Assembly: GCF_003350535.1 (NCBI RefSeq)
Contig: NZ_QQBB01000001.1
Location: forward strand, 420,727-484,726
Length of the DNA stretch: 64,000 nucleotides
Direction of reading: 5' to 3'
Source: Microvirga subterranea
Lineage (GTDB): Bacteria; Pseudomonadota; Alphaproteobacteria; Rhizobiales; Beijerinckiaceae
In this document: positions 1 through 8,904 of the stretch, one piece after another
Position numbering within the stretch: the first letter of the stretch is position 1
How the letters are laid out: each line of letters starts with the position of its first letter
The notes under the pieces: model-generated
Seen by the model: only the letters and a program-made list of their open reading frames with translations
What the model was told of the DNA's origin: nothing
Database searches by the model: none
Made by a program: the position numbers and the translations under genes

Positions 1-297
1 CCCGATATTCTTCTCAGGGTCGGAGAGCCTTACGTGACCACCCGGAGCGCCGCGCAGCGCTCGGAGACGGACGAGGAGGACGGCGGTTCGGGACTGGGCC
101 TGGGGCTGTTCATCGCCAAGACGCTGATCGAGCGTTCGGGCGCCCAGCTCACCCTGACCAACGCGGCTCCGCCCGCCTCCGGCGCCATCGCGCGGATCGT
201 TTGGCCGCGTCACGCGTTTGATCGAGGTGCGGCAATTTCGCCGCAGGGGGCCCCTGCCGGGACCCTCAAAGAACAGGGGAGGAATTCCCATATGTAG
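1..297 (+). CDS. actS: Sensor histidine kinase ActS/RegB, C-terminal end (partial)
   Basis: Only the last 98 codons lie in the window; the frame is open from base 1 to the stop at 295-297. The reading contains VGEPYVTTR followed by GGSGLGLGLFIAKTLIERSG, the ATP-lid and G2 box of a HATPase_c domain. The stretch matches the end of RegB/ActS/PrrB redox-sensing kinases, and the next gene encodes the cognate ActR-type regulator. The sensing membrane domain, the quinone/cysteine redox site and the phosphorylated histidine lie upstream, outside the window. Family assignment is confident because of the ActR neighbour. Confidence 0.85.
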   Translation, partial: PDILLRVGEPYVTTRSAAQRSETDEEDGGSGLGLGLFIAKTLIERSGAQLTLTNAAPPASGAIARIVWPRHAFDRGAAISPQGAPAGTLKEQGRNSHM

Positions 298-354
298 GAA
301 GGGCGTAAAGGCCCGCCTTCAAAGGAGTTTTTCCGAATGCAAGGAGATGTTCTG

Positions 355-912
355 ATGGCCGACGCGCCCCTGGCGTTCGAAGATCGGGCCGACAAGAGCC
401 TCTTGATCGTGGACGACGATCGTCCGTTCTCGACCCGTCTCGCCCGCGCCATGGAAACGCGCGGCTATGAGGTCCGCGTCGCCGAGAGCGTCGCCGACGG
501 CCTTGCGGCGATCGAGGCGGATGCGCCCGCCTTCGCGGTGATCGACATGCGGCTCGGCGACGGCAACGGCCTCGACGTGATCGAGCGCCTCAAGAACCGC
601 CGTCCCGACGCCCGCGGCGTCATCCTCACGGGCTACGGCAACATCGCCACCGCCGTGACCGCCGTGAAGATGGGCGCCTTCGACTACCTGGCGAAGCCCG
701 CCGACGCCGACGAGATCCATGCCGCCCTGATGGCCCAGCCCGGGGAACGGGCGACCCCGCCCGAAAACCCGATGTCCGCGGACCGGGTACGCTGGGAGCA
801 CATCCAGCGGGTCTACGAACTGTGCGGCCGCAACGTCTCCGAGACGGCGCGCCGGCTCAACATGCACCGCCGCACCCTTCAGCGGATCCTCGCGAAGCGC
901 GCTCCGCGCTGA
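355..912 (+). CDS. actR: ActR/RegA family redox response regulator
   Basis: This is the response regulator of the ActSR (RegBA/PrrBA) redox system, which controls respiration, carbon and nitrogen genes. From the 355 start it has 185 residues: a receiver domain with acidic pocket D20-D22, phospho-acceptor D64 in VIDMRLGDG, T92 and K114, then a short linker and a Fis-type helix-turn-helix (about 150-180, NVSETARRLNMHRRTLQRIL). That size and layout are those of RegA. Two starts have good ribosome binding sites: ATG 337 (AAAGGAG at 321) and ATG 355 (AAGGAG at 341). The shorter one fits family length better. It follows actS by 57 bases and ends 10 bases from the convergent mmcB. Confidence 0.93.
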   Translation: MADAPLAFEDRADKSLLIVDDDRPFSTRLARAMETRGYEVRVAESVADGLAAIEADAPAFAVIDMRLGDGNGLDVIERLKNRRPDARGVILTGYGNIATAVTAVKMGAFDYLAKPADADEIHAALMAQPGERATPPENPMSADRVRWEHIQRVYELCGRNVSETARRLNMHRRTLQRILAKRAPR

Positions 913-922
913 CGATCCCCTT

Positions 923-1420
923 CTACAGGCGCCCGTCCGGAACCCCGTCCGGATCGGCAAGCGCGTGCAGCAGGGATGCGGCCGCGTGGGCGAAGCGCAG
1001 GGTCACGGCCTTGCGGCGCGCGCCCGCGAGCGGGTGATGGGCCGCCTCGCGCATGATCGCCGCTCCGAAGCTGTCCGCCAGGATGAGCCCGCGATCCTCG
1101 GGCAGGATGTCGAACGGCACCGTCTCGGGCACGGCGAAATAGAACCGGTCGCAGAAATCCTCGTAATCCGGCCACTTCCTGTCGGCCCGGAAGTCGGCGA
1201 CGCTCGACTTGATCTCCACGATGGTGAGCGCGCCGCCCGGCGCGAGCGCGATGATGTCCGCGCGCCGGCCGTTGGCGAGGGTGAATTCCGGAATGGTCAC
1301 GTGGCCGAGCTGCGCGAACAGGCGACGCACGCCGCGCTGGACGCCCGCCGCGACGGGGGACTGGCGGCCGTCGGTCAGGATGGGGGCTTGCGGCTTCAGG
1401 AGGGCGGGCGAATCGGACAT
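923..1420 (-). CDS. mmcB: MmcB family DNA repair protein
   Basis: The product of 165 residues matches the MmcB (DUF2019-like/PF06319) family, a small PD-(D/E)XK-type nuclease fold protein found in alphaproteobacteria and linked to DNA-damage survival. Visible features are the core IPEFTLANGRRADIIAL, then TIVEIKSSVADF, which supplies the D...ExK nuclease motif, and DRKWPDYEDFCDRFYFAV. The ATG at 1420 gives the usual family length; the open frame continues far upstream, but that extension is not family-like. It is convergent with actR. The exact biochemical activity is not established in the family. Confidence 0.85.
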   Translation of the reverse strand: MSDSPALLKPQAPILTDGRQSPVAAGVQRGVRRLFAQLGHVTIPEFTLANGRRADIIALAPGGALTIVEIKSSVADFRADRKWPDYEDFCDRFYFAVPETVPFDILPEDRGLILADSFGAAIMREAAHHPLAGARRKAVTLRFAHAAASLLHALADPDGVPDGRL

Positions 1421-1546
1421 GGCCCCGAGAGTACCCGCCGCAGAGCCCGCCGCAACGGCGGCATTGTCGCGCTTGCGCCGGAGGCGGCCTCGAGAAACAT
1501 CCATGCTCAAGCTGAAACAATGGGTGGCGGCCGAAGTTGGGTCCAG

Positions 1547-1594
1547 GCGCATCGTGCGGAAAAATGACCTCGGTTTTCCGCTTCGACGATGCGC
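1547..1594. repeat. Imperfect inverted repeat (palindromic intergenic element)
   Basis: The left arm GCGCATCGTGCGGAAAA and the right arm GTTTTCCGCTTCGACGATGCGC pair over most of their length, with a five-base insertion in the right arm. Its GCATCG/GCGGAAAA character is shared with the element at 8741-8780, so both look like members of one dispersed palindromic family. It sits 74 bases upstream of the DUF4142 gene. Confidence 0.6.
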
Positions 1595-1667
1595 TGCTTT
1601 AGCGGCCGGGCGAGCGCCTTCGGGCGTATCGCGGCGGAGCCGCACTTTCAGGGACAAGGAGACACCC

Positions 1668-2291
1668 ATGGATCGCCGCATCCTTCTGGCGGGCATCGCC
1701 TCGCTCGCCATCATGCCCGCCCTCGCCCAGACCGGCGGGGTCCCCGCCACGCAGCAGCCGGGCGCAGCCTCCGGTGCGCGCATGAACCAGGCGAACGGCC
1801 AGATGAGCCAGGCCGACATGCAGCACATGCAGCAGACCATGCAGCTCGGCATGGTGGCGCTCGAGACAAGCCGCATCGCGATGCAGAAGGCCCAGAATCC
1901 CGAGCTCAAGCAGTTCGCCCAGTTCGAGGTGCAGGAGCAGACGACCCTGTCGGAAGTGCTCCGGTCCATGATGGAGCCGGCCGCCACCGCCGCGACGTCC
2001 AGCCAGTCCGGCCAAGCGAGCAGCTCCCCGGCCTCCGCCGGCACCATGCCGATGGACCAGCAGAGCCGCGACATGGTGCAGAAGCTGCAGAGCGCCCAGG
2101 CCGGCGCAGAGTTCGACCGCCAGTACCTGCAGGGCCAGATCCAGGGCCACCAGAACCTGCTTCAGGCGCAGGAGCGCTACCTGCAGTCGAACCCGCAGAA
2201 CCGCGAGCACATGAACGTGGCCAAGATGTCCCGCACGCAGATCCGCGAGCACATCGCCCTGCTCGAGAACATCCAGCAGAAGATGCGCTAA
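1668..2291 (+). CDS. DUF4142 domain exported protein
   Basis: This 207-residue protein starts with a short signal peptide (MDRRILLAGIASLAIMPALAQ, cleavage after about residue 21). The rest is rich in Q and M and predicted helical. The mature part carries the ferritin-like helical DUF4142 pattern: MQLGMVALETSRIAMQKAQ, then PELKQFAQFEVQEQ, and later AEFDRQYLQGQIQGHQNLL. DUF4142 proteins are periplasmic or outer-membrane-linked and of unknown role, often stress induced. The start has AAGGAG at 1656-1661. A low-complexity S/A/Q linker lies near residues 105-125. A strong hairpin at 2300-2335 follows the stop. Confidence 0.85.
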   Translation: MDRRILLAGIASLAIMPALAQTGGVPATQQPGAASGARMNQANGQMSQADMQHMQQTMQLGMVALETSRIAMQKAQNPELKQFAQFEVQEQTTLSEVLRSMMEPAATAATSSQSGQASSSPASAGTMPMDQQSRDMVQKLQSAQAGAEFDRQYLQGQIQGHQNLLQAQERYLQSNPQNREHMNVAKMSRTQIREHIALLENIQQKMR

Positions 2292-2299
2292 GATCGCGC

Positions 2300-2335
2300 G
2301 GAAAGGCGCGCCCCGGGCCCGGAGCGCGCCTTTCC
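2300..2335. terminator. Bidirectional intrinsic terminator
   Basis: A perfect 12-base stem (GGAAAGGCGCGC paired with GCGCGCCTTTCC) encloses a 12-base loop. It lies between the convergent ends of the DUF4142 gene (2291) and the RTX peroxidase gene (2347). The A-run and T-run at the stem ends mean it can serve both strands. Confidence 0.85.
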
Positions 2336-2346
2336 TGCCGCCGGCA

Positions 2347-5004
2347 TCAGATGATGAAATCCGCCTCGCTGATGTTGCGCACGTTCACGCCCTCCAGGAC
2401 GATGACGTCGTCTCCGAACGCGACGACCGTGTTGCGGCCCGAGGCCGTGATCGAGATGGTCTCGACCCCCTCCCCGAACAGGGCCGAGACGTCGAGCTTG
2501 TCCTGGCCGCCCGACGGGTCCGCATCGAAGCCCTTGATCGTGTCGCGGCCGAACCCCTTTCGGAACACGAAGACGTCGTTGCCCGTCCCGCCGTCCATGG
2601 TGTCGTTGCCGGCACCGCCCTCCATCGTGTCGTTGCCGGCGCCGCCCTTGAGGTTGTCGGCTCCGCCGAGACCCTTGAGGGTGTCGTTGCCGCCTGCGCC
2701 GTCGAGGGTGTCGTTCATCGACCCGCCGGTGATGTGGTTGCCCAGGTCGTTGCCGGTGCCCGAGAAGGCCCCGCCGCCCTTGTAGACCAGGTGCTCCACG
2801 TAGGCTCCGAGCTTGAACGAGGAGGTCCAGGCCTCCACGGTGTCGGTCCCGCCGTCGGCGGTCTCCGTCACCGAGTCGGACCGGCTGTCGACCCGGTAGA
2901 TGTCGTCGCCCTTCTCGCCCCACATCTTGTCGTCGCCGGTGCCGCCGTCGAGGGTGTCGTTGCCGTCGCCGCCGTAGAGCTTGTCCTCGCCGGCCTCGCC
3001 GCGCAGGTCGTCCTTGCCGCCGCCACCCCGGATGGTGTCATGGCCTGATCCGCCCCAGATCTGGTCGTCGCCGCCCGCGCCGTCGACGGTGTCGTTGCCG
3101 CCGAGCGCCTTGATGATCTCGTTCTTCTCGGTGCCGGTGTGCTTGTCCGACCTCTCGGTCAGCTCGACGAGCAGGTTGACGGGCGGAGGCGGGCTCGCGG
3201 GAGGCGCGCCCTTGCTGCCGGTGGTGCTGCCGTTCGACGAGGCCAGGAACACGTGGTCGGACAGGCCCGTGATGCCCGTGTTGCGCATGATGATGTCGGC
3301 GAAGGTCTGCGCGTTGTCGGGGGACTGGAACAGGCTGTCGTCGAGGATCTCCAGGTAGTAGAACCGGTCGCCGTCCTGGAGCCGGTCGAGCTGCTCGAGG
3401 AAGATGTACCCGAAGGTCGAGCCGAGTTGCCCCTTGGTGGGCTTCTCGGCAAGCCCCCCGATCCACAGGTCCATGGCCTGGAAGCCTTCCGGGTAGGCCT
3501 GCTTGAGCTGGTTGATGAAGGCGTCCGACAGCCCGTTGCGGGCCTGGAAATCCGCCCAGCCCGTATAGGGCCTGAGGCTCGACAGGCCGGTCTTCGCATA
3601 GAGCTCCGCCCGCACCGTGTTGAAGGGCGCGATGCCGGTGTCGCGGCCGCGGAAGATGTTGAGGGCAGCCAAGTCGAGCGGCTGGCCGACGAGCTGGTTG
3701 CGCAGGGCGTTGACCACGTCCACGTCGATCGCCTGATGCGTGACGCCGGTGGCGCCGAGCAGCAGCTCGTCGATCCCGACGTCCTTGATCTTGCCGGGGT
3801 TGAGGAAGGCCTGCACCAGCGAGAGCTGGCCCATGATCCCGTCGGCGCCTTTGTAGCTCACGGTCTCGTTGAGCATCGAATGGCCGAACCGGTAGGCCAC
3901 GTGCGCGAACTCCGCCGAGATCGACACGTCGACGGTGGGATCGTAGCCGTCGAAGCCGTGCTCCTCCTCTCCCGGATCGATCCCGCCCGCCATGGCGTCG
4001 GCGAATTCCGTGAACACCACGCGCTGGTACTCGGCCACGTTCACGATCTTGGCGGCCTGGAAGTACTCCTCCTCGGTCCATTTGTTGCCGGTGCGCTCCT
4101 TGAGCACGTCGACCCAGAAATTGTGGTTGCGGGCCCAGATCGTGTGGATCGAGGTCAGCATCACGTTCTCGTTGAGGCGCCCGTCGCCGGCCACGAAGTA
4201 GTGGCCCATCTTGTCGAGGTCGTAACCGTTCGCGGGGTTGTTGTTGACGTAGGACGGGGTGAAATCGAGCAGCAGGGCATGGCCCGTGCCGTCGAAGTTG
4301 GAGATGTCCTCCGACGTCAGCTCCTGCCCGTCCGTCATGATCCGGTAGTTCTCGCGGATGTGGTTGAGGGTCGGCAGCAGCGCCCGTCCCGATCCGTCGA
4401 TGTCGCCGGTCAGGAGGTAGGCCGTCTGGACCTTGCCGGACGGCCCCGTCTCCCACTTGCGCAGCAGGTCCGTCACCGCCTCGTGCGAGCCGTAGGCCTG
4501 GTTCTGGTCCACGTAGGGCGAGGTCATGTTGAGGTGCTGGGCGGCGATCTCGTCGCCGTTGTTCGGGATGCCGTCCGGATCGATGCCGGTGCCGGCGATG
4601 ATGTTGGCCCGGGACGCCGTGATCGGAAACCCGTCGGAGCCGATCTGCACCCGGCCCGACGCGCCCTTGGGCACGAAGTCGAGGCCGTGGTCGAAGTACT
4701 GGCCGAAGAAGGTCAGGAGCGCGGAGCCGCCGAACGCGTTCGGGATGTTCTCCTCGATCCCGTCCCCATCGTTGTCCTGGTTCGACACGATGTCGGAGAT
4801 CTGCCGGGGGGTGTTGACGGTGGTGCGGATGCCAGACGCGCCGTCGGTGTAGTAGGGATTGGTGAGGCGGATGAAGGGCTGCGCCGACGATCCCCAGGTG
4901 GGGTTGGCGACGTTGTTGCCGTAGCCGCTCGAGTCCCGGATCTGGCCTGTCCGAACGAGGTTCAACAGGTCCGCAATGTCTTCACTGTCGAGTTGCAATG
5001 CCAT
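2347..5004 (-). CDS. Secreted haem peroxidase with RTX calcium-binding repeats
   Basis: The 885-residue protein joins an animal-type haem peroxidase domain (about 20-590) to RTX repeats (about 628-815). Catalytic elements are all visible: D105-H106 in GQYFDHGLDF (distal histidine and haem-linked acid), R292 in HTIWARNHNFW, proximal H375 in YRFGHSM, and LNIFRGRDTGIAPFN near 448-462. A proline-rich linker (600-608) precedes the nonapeptides of GGxGxDxLx type. There is no signal peptide, and the C-terminus ends in hydrophobic residues (ADFII), as expected for type I secretion. ATG 5004 has GGGGAAGG upstream; the frame extends 42 codons further without a better site. No secretion ABC/MFP/TolC genes are nearby. 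The enzyme probably oxidises halide, lignin-like or phenolic substrates outside the cell; the substrate is unknown. Confidence 0.93.
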   Translation of the reverse strand: MALQLDSEDIADLLNLVRTGQIRDSSGYGNNVANPTWGSSAQPFIRLTNPYYTDGASGIRTTVNTPRQISDIVSNQDNDGDGIEENIPNAFGGSALLTFFGQYFDHGLDFVPKGASGRVQIGSDGFPITASRANIIAGTGIDPDGIPNNGDEIAAQHLNMTSPYVDQNQAYGSHEAVTDLLRKWETGPSGKVQTAYLLTGDIDGSGRALLPTLNHIRENYRIMTDGQELTSEDISNFDGTGHALLLDFTPSYVNNNPANGYDLDKMGHYFVAGDGRLNENVMLTSIHTIWARNHNFWVDVLKERTGNKWTEEEYFQAAKIVNVAEYQRVVFTEFADAMAGGIDPGEEEHGFDGYDPTVDVSISAEFAHVAYRFGHSMLNETVSYKGADGIMGQLSLVQAFLNPGKIKDVGIDELLLGATGVTHQAIDVDVVNALRNQLVGQPLDLAALNIFRGRDTGIAPFNTVRAELYAKTGLSSLRPYTGWADFQARNGLSDAFINQLKQAYPEGFQAMDLWIGGLAEKPTKGQLGSTFGYIFLEQLDRLQDGDRFYYLEILDDSLFQSPDNAQTFADIIMRNTGITGLSDHVFLASSNGSTTGSKGAPPASPPPPVNLLVELTERSDKHTGTEKNEIIKALGGNDTVDGAGGDDQIWGGSGHDTIRGGGGKDDLRGEAGEDKLYGGDGNDTLDGGTGDDKMWGEKGDDIYRVDSRSDSVTETADGGTDTVEAWTSSFKLGAYVEHLVYKGGGAFSGTGNDLGNHITGGSMNDTLDGAGGNDTLKGLGGADNLKGGAGNDTMEGGAGNDTMDGGTGNDVFVFRKGFGRDTIKGFDADPSGGQDKLDVSALFGEGVETISITASGRNTVVAFGDDVIVLEGVNVRNISEADFII

Positions 5005-5459
5005 CGTCGCCTTCCCCTCGCGATTCGCCGCATGGGCGGTGGAAAGACGATGAAGACGCCGGAATTTCCTGACCATCGGCCGAAGGTTCCGGGTCCCAGG
5101 GACCAAGGTCTCATCATTCGAATTCGACACTCTACTTCGAACGAAGGACCGAAGACTGCCTGAAACGGCACGGCCGGGCGATCATCATTTCAGGCGACCG
5201 GCATCCTCAAAGAATAGCTCAAACGGCTTGCCAGGATCGGAAGCGTCCGGCCCGCAGCCGTCCGTCACGGGTCCTCCGTGGAATCGTCCCGCGTCGGCCG
5301 GGTGGCCGCCCCTCGCCGATCGCATTAATCCATCCCGCTGTCCGGCCCGGGGCGCCATCCGAACGAGGCAGGACCACGACTGAAGCGGTGGGCGCAACGG
5401 GGCCGCCTGGGAAGCGCCCTGGCCTTTTTCGCCGGGCCCTCGCTTAGGGGTTAGCGGCC
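5005..5459. other. Intergenic region upstream of the RTX peroxidase
   Basis: This 455-base stretch has no convincing gene. The part next to 5004 must hold the promoter and ribosome binding site of the peroxidase gene. Near 5420-5460 an imperfect hairpin (GGGCC/GGCCC with an inner CGCT/AGCG pair) may terminate the TPR gene that ends at 5460. I see no operator-like palindrome or structured RNA. Confidence 0.5.
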
Positions 5460-6014
5460 CTAATGCAGCATCAGAAGCTGCGGGTCGAGATCGTCGAGGA
5501 GCTCGTGGAGGCCGGCCAGGTGCGGGTTGACCGACAGGGCGATCTGGAAGGCCGCGCGGGCCTCGTTGAGATGGCCGTTGCGCAGGCAGATCTGCCCGAA
5601 GCCCGAGATGGCCCCGAAATGCCGCGGCTCCAGCTCGAGCGTGCGCCGGATGTCCTCCAGGCTGTCCCGGTCGCGGTTCTCGATATAGGCGAGCGTCGCG
5701 CGCTTGTTCCAGGCCTCGGCCCAGTCGGGATGCTGGTCCACCAGATGGTCCAGCAGGGGCCGCGCCTGCTTCAGGGCGCCGGACGCCATGGCCTCGACGG
5801 CCGCCCCCATGGTCTCTTCGGCCACCCGGTCCTCGTGGGACATCCACAGGGCCCAGATCTGGTCCTCGATCTCCTCGGCGTCGCAGGCCGGGTCCGGCTG
5901 CGCCAGGGTCCGGAACAGGCTCGTCAGGCGCCGCGGCGTTCCGGGCGCGGGCCTGCGGGCCGGCAGGTCGAGAATGAGCTGGAGAACGGGATCGACCGGG
6001 AGGGACGACGTCAT
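5460..6014 (-). CDS. Tetratricopeptide repeat protein
   Basis: The 184-residue protein has no signal peptide or membrane segment. Its C-terminal half carries TPR-like helix pairs: MASGALKQARPLLDHLVDQ, PDWAEAWNKRATLAYIENRD, PRHFGAISGFGQICLRNG, LNEARAAFQIALSVNP. Such proteins act as protein-protein scaffolds; no partner can be named. The start is uncertain: AGGAGG abuts an ATG at 6029, while ATG 6014 lies 15 bases after that motif. The gene diverges from the ABC-like gene at 6166. Confidence 0.75.
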   Translation of the reverse strand: MTSSLPVDPVLQLILDLPARRPAPGTPRRLTSLFRTLAQPDPACDAEEIEDQIWALWMSHEDRVAEETMGAAVEAMASGALKQARPLLDHLVDQHPDWAEAWNKRATLAYIENRDRDSLEDIRRTLELEPRHFGAISGFGQICLRNGHLNEARAAFQIALSVNPHLAGLHELLDDLDPQLLMLH

Positions 6015-6165
6015 GGCGGGCTCGACCATCCTCCTCTGGGCAGGCCTGCGGGAGGGGAGAGATAGAGTTCCCGATCGCGGCGGCGAGGGGGCTGCGACTT
6101 TGGACTGGCCGTTCCGGCAGGGCTTGGATAACGTCAGGCCGCACGTCTGACCCTTGGGAGACCAC

Positions 6166-8697
6166 ATGGAGCGCGATCCGCTGCGCCTGGCCTGGAACAC
6201 GAAGCCGGTTCGTCACATCTTGGGATTCTGTCTCCTGATCCTGGCGGGGCTGCTGCTCCTCGTCGGGCTCGACCTCGTCCGCATCGTGGTGGACCGGGCC
6301 ATCGGGGGCGCCCCGGCCCCGGCGGAAAATGCCTTCCTGCGCCTGGTGATCACGCCGCCCGCGAGCCTCTGGCCCGAGCCGCTCGTGCTGTTTCAGGGCT
6401 TCACCCTCGGGGCCGACGCCTTCGCGATCGCCACGATCGGCGGCCTCGTGGTGGTGCCGGTCCTGATCGCCCTCGTGATCGCCCTCGTGGATTTCCTCAG
6501 CGTCGGCATCGGCACCCGCGCGCTGGCGCGGCTGAGGGCCAGGGTCGTGGCGGCGGTCCTCAAGGCGCCCTCCGGGGCCCGGGACGAGATCGCGGCGGTC
6601 ACGGCGCTGGCCGGAACGACGCTGGCGCGGGAGAGCGCCGTTCTGGGCGCCGCGCTGCTCACCCCCATGCAGCTCGGCGGCATGATCGGGCTCGCCTTCG
6701 CGTATGTGCTGGTCACCGACTGGCGCCTGGGCGCGACGCTGGCGGTCGCGCTGGCCGTGGCGGCCATCCTCAACGCCCGCCGCCTCGCCCTTCGGATGGA
6801 GGCGGCCCGCGCCCGGCAGCGGGAGGGCGAAGGCGCGGAGACCGCCTTCGCGGACCTCGAACACCGGCTGCCGGCCCTGCGCGCCCACGGCACGTCCCCG
6901 TTCGAGAGCGACCGGCTCGGGCAGGCCCTCGACCGGAGTCATCGGCCGGTCGAGTCCCGGGAGCGGCGGATCGCGGTCGTGGATGCCTTCGCGGCCGCGA
7001 CCCTAATGATCGCGCCCCTGGCGGTTCTGGCCGTGGCCGTGTGGTTCGCGCCCGAGCGGCCGCCCTCGGCGGGCGCCGTGGCCTCGTGCATCCTGGCCGC
7101 CTCGCTGGCCGCCTTCGGGGTGAAGGAGATCGTGCAGTGGCAGCGGCTCACCACCCGGGTCCACACGCTCCTGTCCGACATCGCCCAGAGCCTCATCGCC
7201 CTGCAGCCCCGCGACGGGCAGCCGGCCCACGCCCCCCTGCCCGAGCACGGCGCCCTGGTGGCGCAGGGCGTCTCGGCCTACGACCGCGTGAGCGGCGCCC
7301 GGATCACCGGCGTGACCCTGAGCCTCGCGTTCCCGTCCCACGTGGCCCTCGTGGGCGACGGCGATGCGGGGCCGCGGGTCTTCGCGGCGCTCGTCGGCGG
7401 CCTGATCGATCCGTCGACCGGCCGGCTGACCTATGGCGGCGTGGACCTGTCGGGCGTCGATCCGGTCGAGCGGGCGCAGCGCATCGCGCTCGCCGGCGAC
7501 ACGGTGCTGATCCCCGGAACCCTGCGCGACAACCTGCTCTACGGCTGTTCCGTCCCTTCCGACGAGATCGACGGGCGGCTGTGGGAGGCGATCGGCGTGG
7601 CGGGGCTCGACCACCTGATCCATGCCCGCGGCCTCACCGGCACCCTGAACCCGAAGCGGGAACCCGAGGTCGCGGCCGCGATCGTGGAGTCGCGCCGCGC
7701 CGTGCAGGCGGCGCTCGCGGGCGAGAACCTCGACCGTCTGGTCGATCAGTTCAACGCGGAGCGCTACAACCGCTATGCGACGATCGGCGAGAACCTGCTG
7801 TTCGGCAAGCCCATCGGCGACACCTTCCGGGAGGACCGGCTCGCCGCCCACCCGTTCGTGCGGGCGATCCTGGAGGCGGAGGACCTCACTAAGCCGCTGG
7901 CCCGCATGGGCCTGTCCATCGCCACCAGCATGATCGAGATCTTCGCCGAGATCCCGGACGGCCACCCGCTCTTCGAGCGGTTCGGCTTCTTCGCGGCGTC
8001 GGACCGGCCCTATTTCGAGGACCTGGTGGAGCGCCGCACCGAGAAGCGGCGCGGGGCCCAGAACGCCCGCGACCAGGAGCGCCTGATCGGCCTGGCGCTT
8101 CGCTACAACGAGAGCCGGCACCGCCTGGGGCTTCTCGACGACGTCATGGAGGCGCGCATCCTGGCGGCCCGCGCGGACTTCACCCGCATGCTGCCGGTGA
8201 GCCTCAAGCCCTCGATCGAGTTCTACGACGAGAACCGCTTCTGCGCGGCCGCGAGTGTGCAGGACAACGTGCTGTTCGGGCGCATCGCGTCCGACCAAGC
8301 CGGCGCCGCCGAGGCGGTCCAGAGGGTCATCCGCCGGGTCCTGACGGAGCGCGGCCTCGACGGCGAGGTCTCCCGCATCGGGCTCGGCACGCCCGTGGAC
8401 ATCCAGGGCAGCGACCTGACGCTCACCGAGATCGCCGCCGTCGACCTGGTGCGCTGCCTCGTCCGGCGCCCCGCGATCCTCATCGTCCAGCGCGCCCTCG
8501 AGGGCCTGCCCGGGCCGGCCGCGGAGCGCCTCGTGGCGAGCCTCAGGCGGGCCATGATCGGGCGCGGGCTGGTCCTCGTCACGCCCGGGATCTCGCCCGC
8601 GATGGATCGTCCGGCCTTCGACGCCGTTATCCGTTTCGAGCGGGGAGAACCCGTCATGGACAGCCGCGCACGGGAGCCGGAGGCGCTCTCCGCATGA
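6166..8697 (+). CDS. ABC exporter-like protein with degenerate, expanded nucleotide-binding domain
   Basis: The 843-residue protein has an ABC-exporter membrane part (hydrophobic segments near 18-44, 86-115, 160-203 and 272-320) and a C-terminal region laid out like a nucleotide-binding domain. That domain looks inactive. The Walker A position reads GDGDAGPR (397-404) with no GK[ST], the Walker B position reads ILIVQ (771-775) without the acidic pair, and no LSGGQ is visible. The post-Q-loop motif NxLFG occurs three times (456-460, 542-547, 701-705) with about 240 extra residues between the NBD halves. Similar proteins are annotated only as ABC transporter family. ATG 6166 follows GGGAG; a TTG at 6154 is less likely. 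Function is unknown; it may act as a regulator or channel rather than an ATP-driven pump. Confidence 0.8.
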   Translation: MERDPLRLAWNTKPVRHILGFCLLILAGLLLLVGLDLVRIVVDRAIGGAPAPAENAFLRLVITPPASLWPEPLVLFQGFTLGADAFAIATIGGLVVVPVLIALVIALVDFLSVGIGTRALARLRARVVAAVLKAPSGARDEIAAVTALAGTTLARESAVLGAALLTPMQLGGMIGLAFAYVLVTDWRLGATLAVALAVAAILNARRLALRMEAARARQREGEGAETAFADLEHRLPALRAHGTSPFESDRLGQALDRSHRPVESRERRIAVVDAFAAATLMIAPLAVLAVAVWFAPERPPSAGAVASCILAASLAAFGVKEIVQWQRLTTRVHTLLSDIAQSLIALQPRDGQPAHAPLPEHGALVAQGVSAYDRVSGARITGVTLSLAFPSHVALVGDGDAGPRVFAALVGGLIDPSTGRLTYGGVDLSGVDPVERAQRIALAGDTVLIPGTLRDNLLYGCSVPSDEIDGRLWEAIGVAGLDHLIHARGLTGTLNPKREPEVAAAIVESRRAVQAALAGENLDRLVDQFNAERYNRYATIGENLLFGKPIGDTFREDRLAAHPFVRAILEAEDLTKPLARMGLSIATSMIEIFAEIPDGHPLFERFGFFAASDRPYFEDLVERRTEKRRGAQNARDQERLIGLALRYNESRHRLGLLDDVMEARILAARADFTRMLPVSLKPSIEFYDENRFCAAASVQDNVLFGRIASDQAGAAEAVQRVIRRVLTERGLDGEVSRIGLGTPVDIQGSDLTLTEIAAVDLVRCLVRRPAILIVQRALEGLPGPAAERLVASLRRAMIGRGLVLVTPGISPAMDRPAFDAVIRFERGEPVMDSRAREPEALSA

Positions 8698-8740
8698 GCG
8701 ATTGGCCCTTGACCCCCGGTTCAACTCGCGGTCAGCTAGA

Positions 8741-8780
8741 GCGTCGTGCGGAAAGACGGACCCGGTTTCCCGTACGACGC
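8741..8780. repeat. Palindromic intergenic element
   Basis: Arms GCGTCGTGCGGAAA and TTTCCCGTACGACGC pair almost completely around a short loop containing GGACCCGG. It lies in the 207-base gap between the ABC-like gene and the MBL hydrolase. It resembles the elements at 1547 and 46031 in pattern (GCGTCG or GCATCG ends, GGACCC or GGAAAA core). Confidence 0.6.
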
Positions 8781-8904
8781 GATGCCCCACTCGAGGAAGA
8801 GCATCGGGTAAGGCGAGCACGTGGAAACTATCCCGGGTCCGATGCGCCAGTCGCATGTGCGCTGGCGCACACGGCACAACCGACAGATCGGCCATGATGG
8901 TAAA

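Noticed and set aside
2347..5163. Long open frames on the plus strand opposite the RTX peroxidase
   Set aside because: They are GC-rich antisense shadows with valine/arginine/glycine-biased composition and no domain; the minus-strand gene has full catalytic motifs.
6166..8697. Pseudogene of an ABC transporter
   Set aside because: The frame is intact over 843 codons with normal codon bias, so loss of the ATP motifs looks like divergence, not decay.
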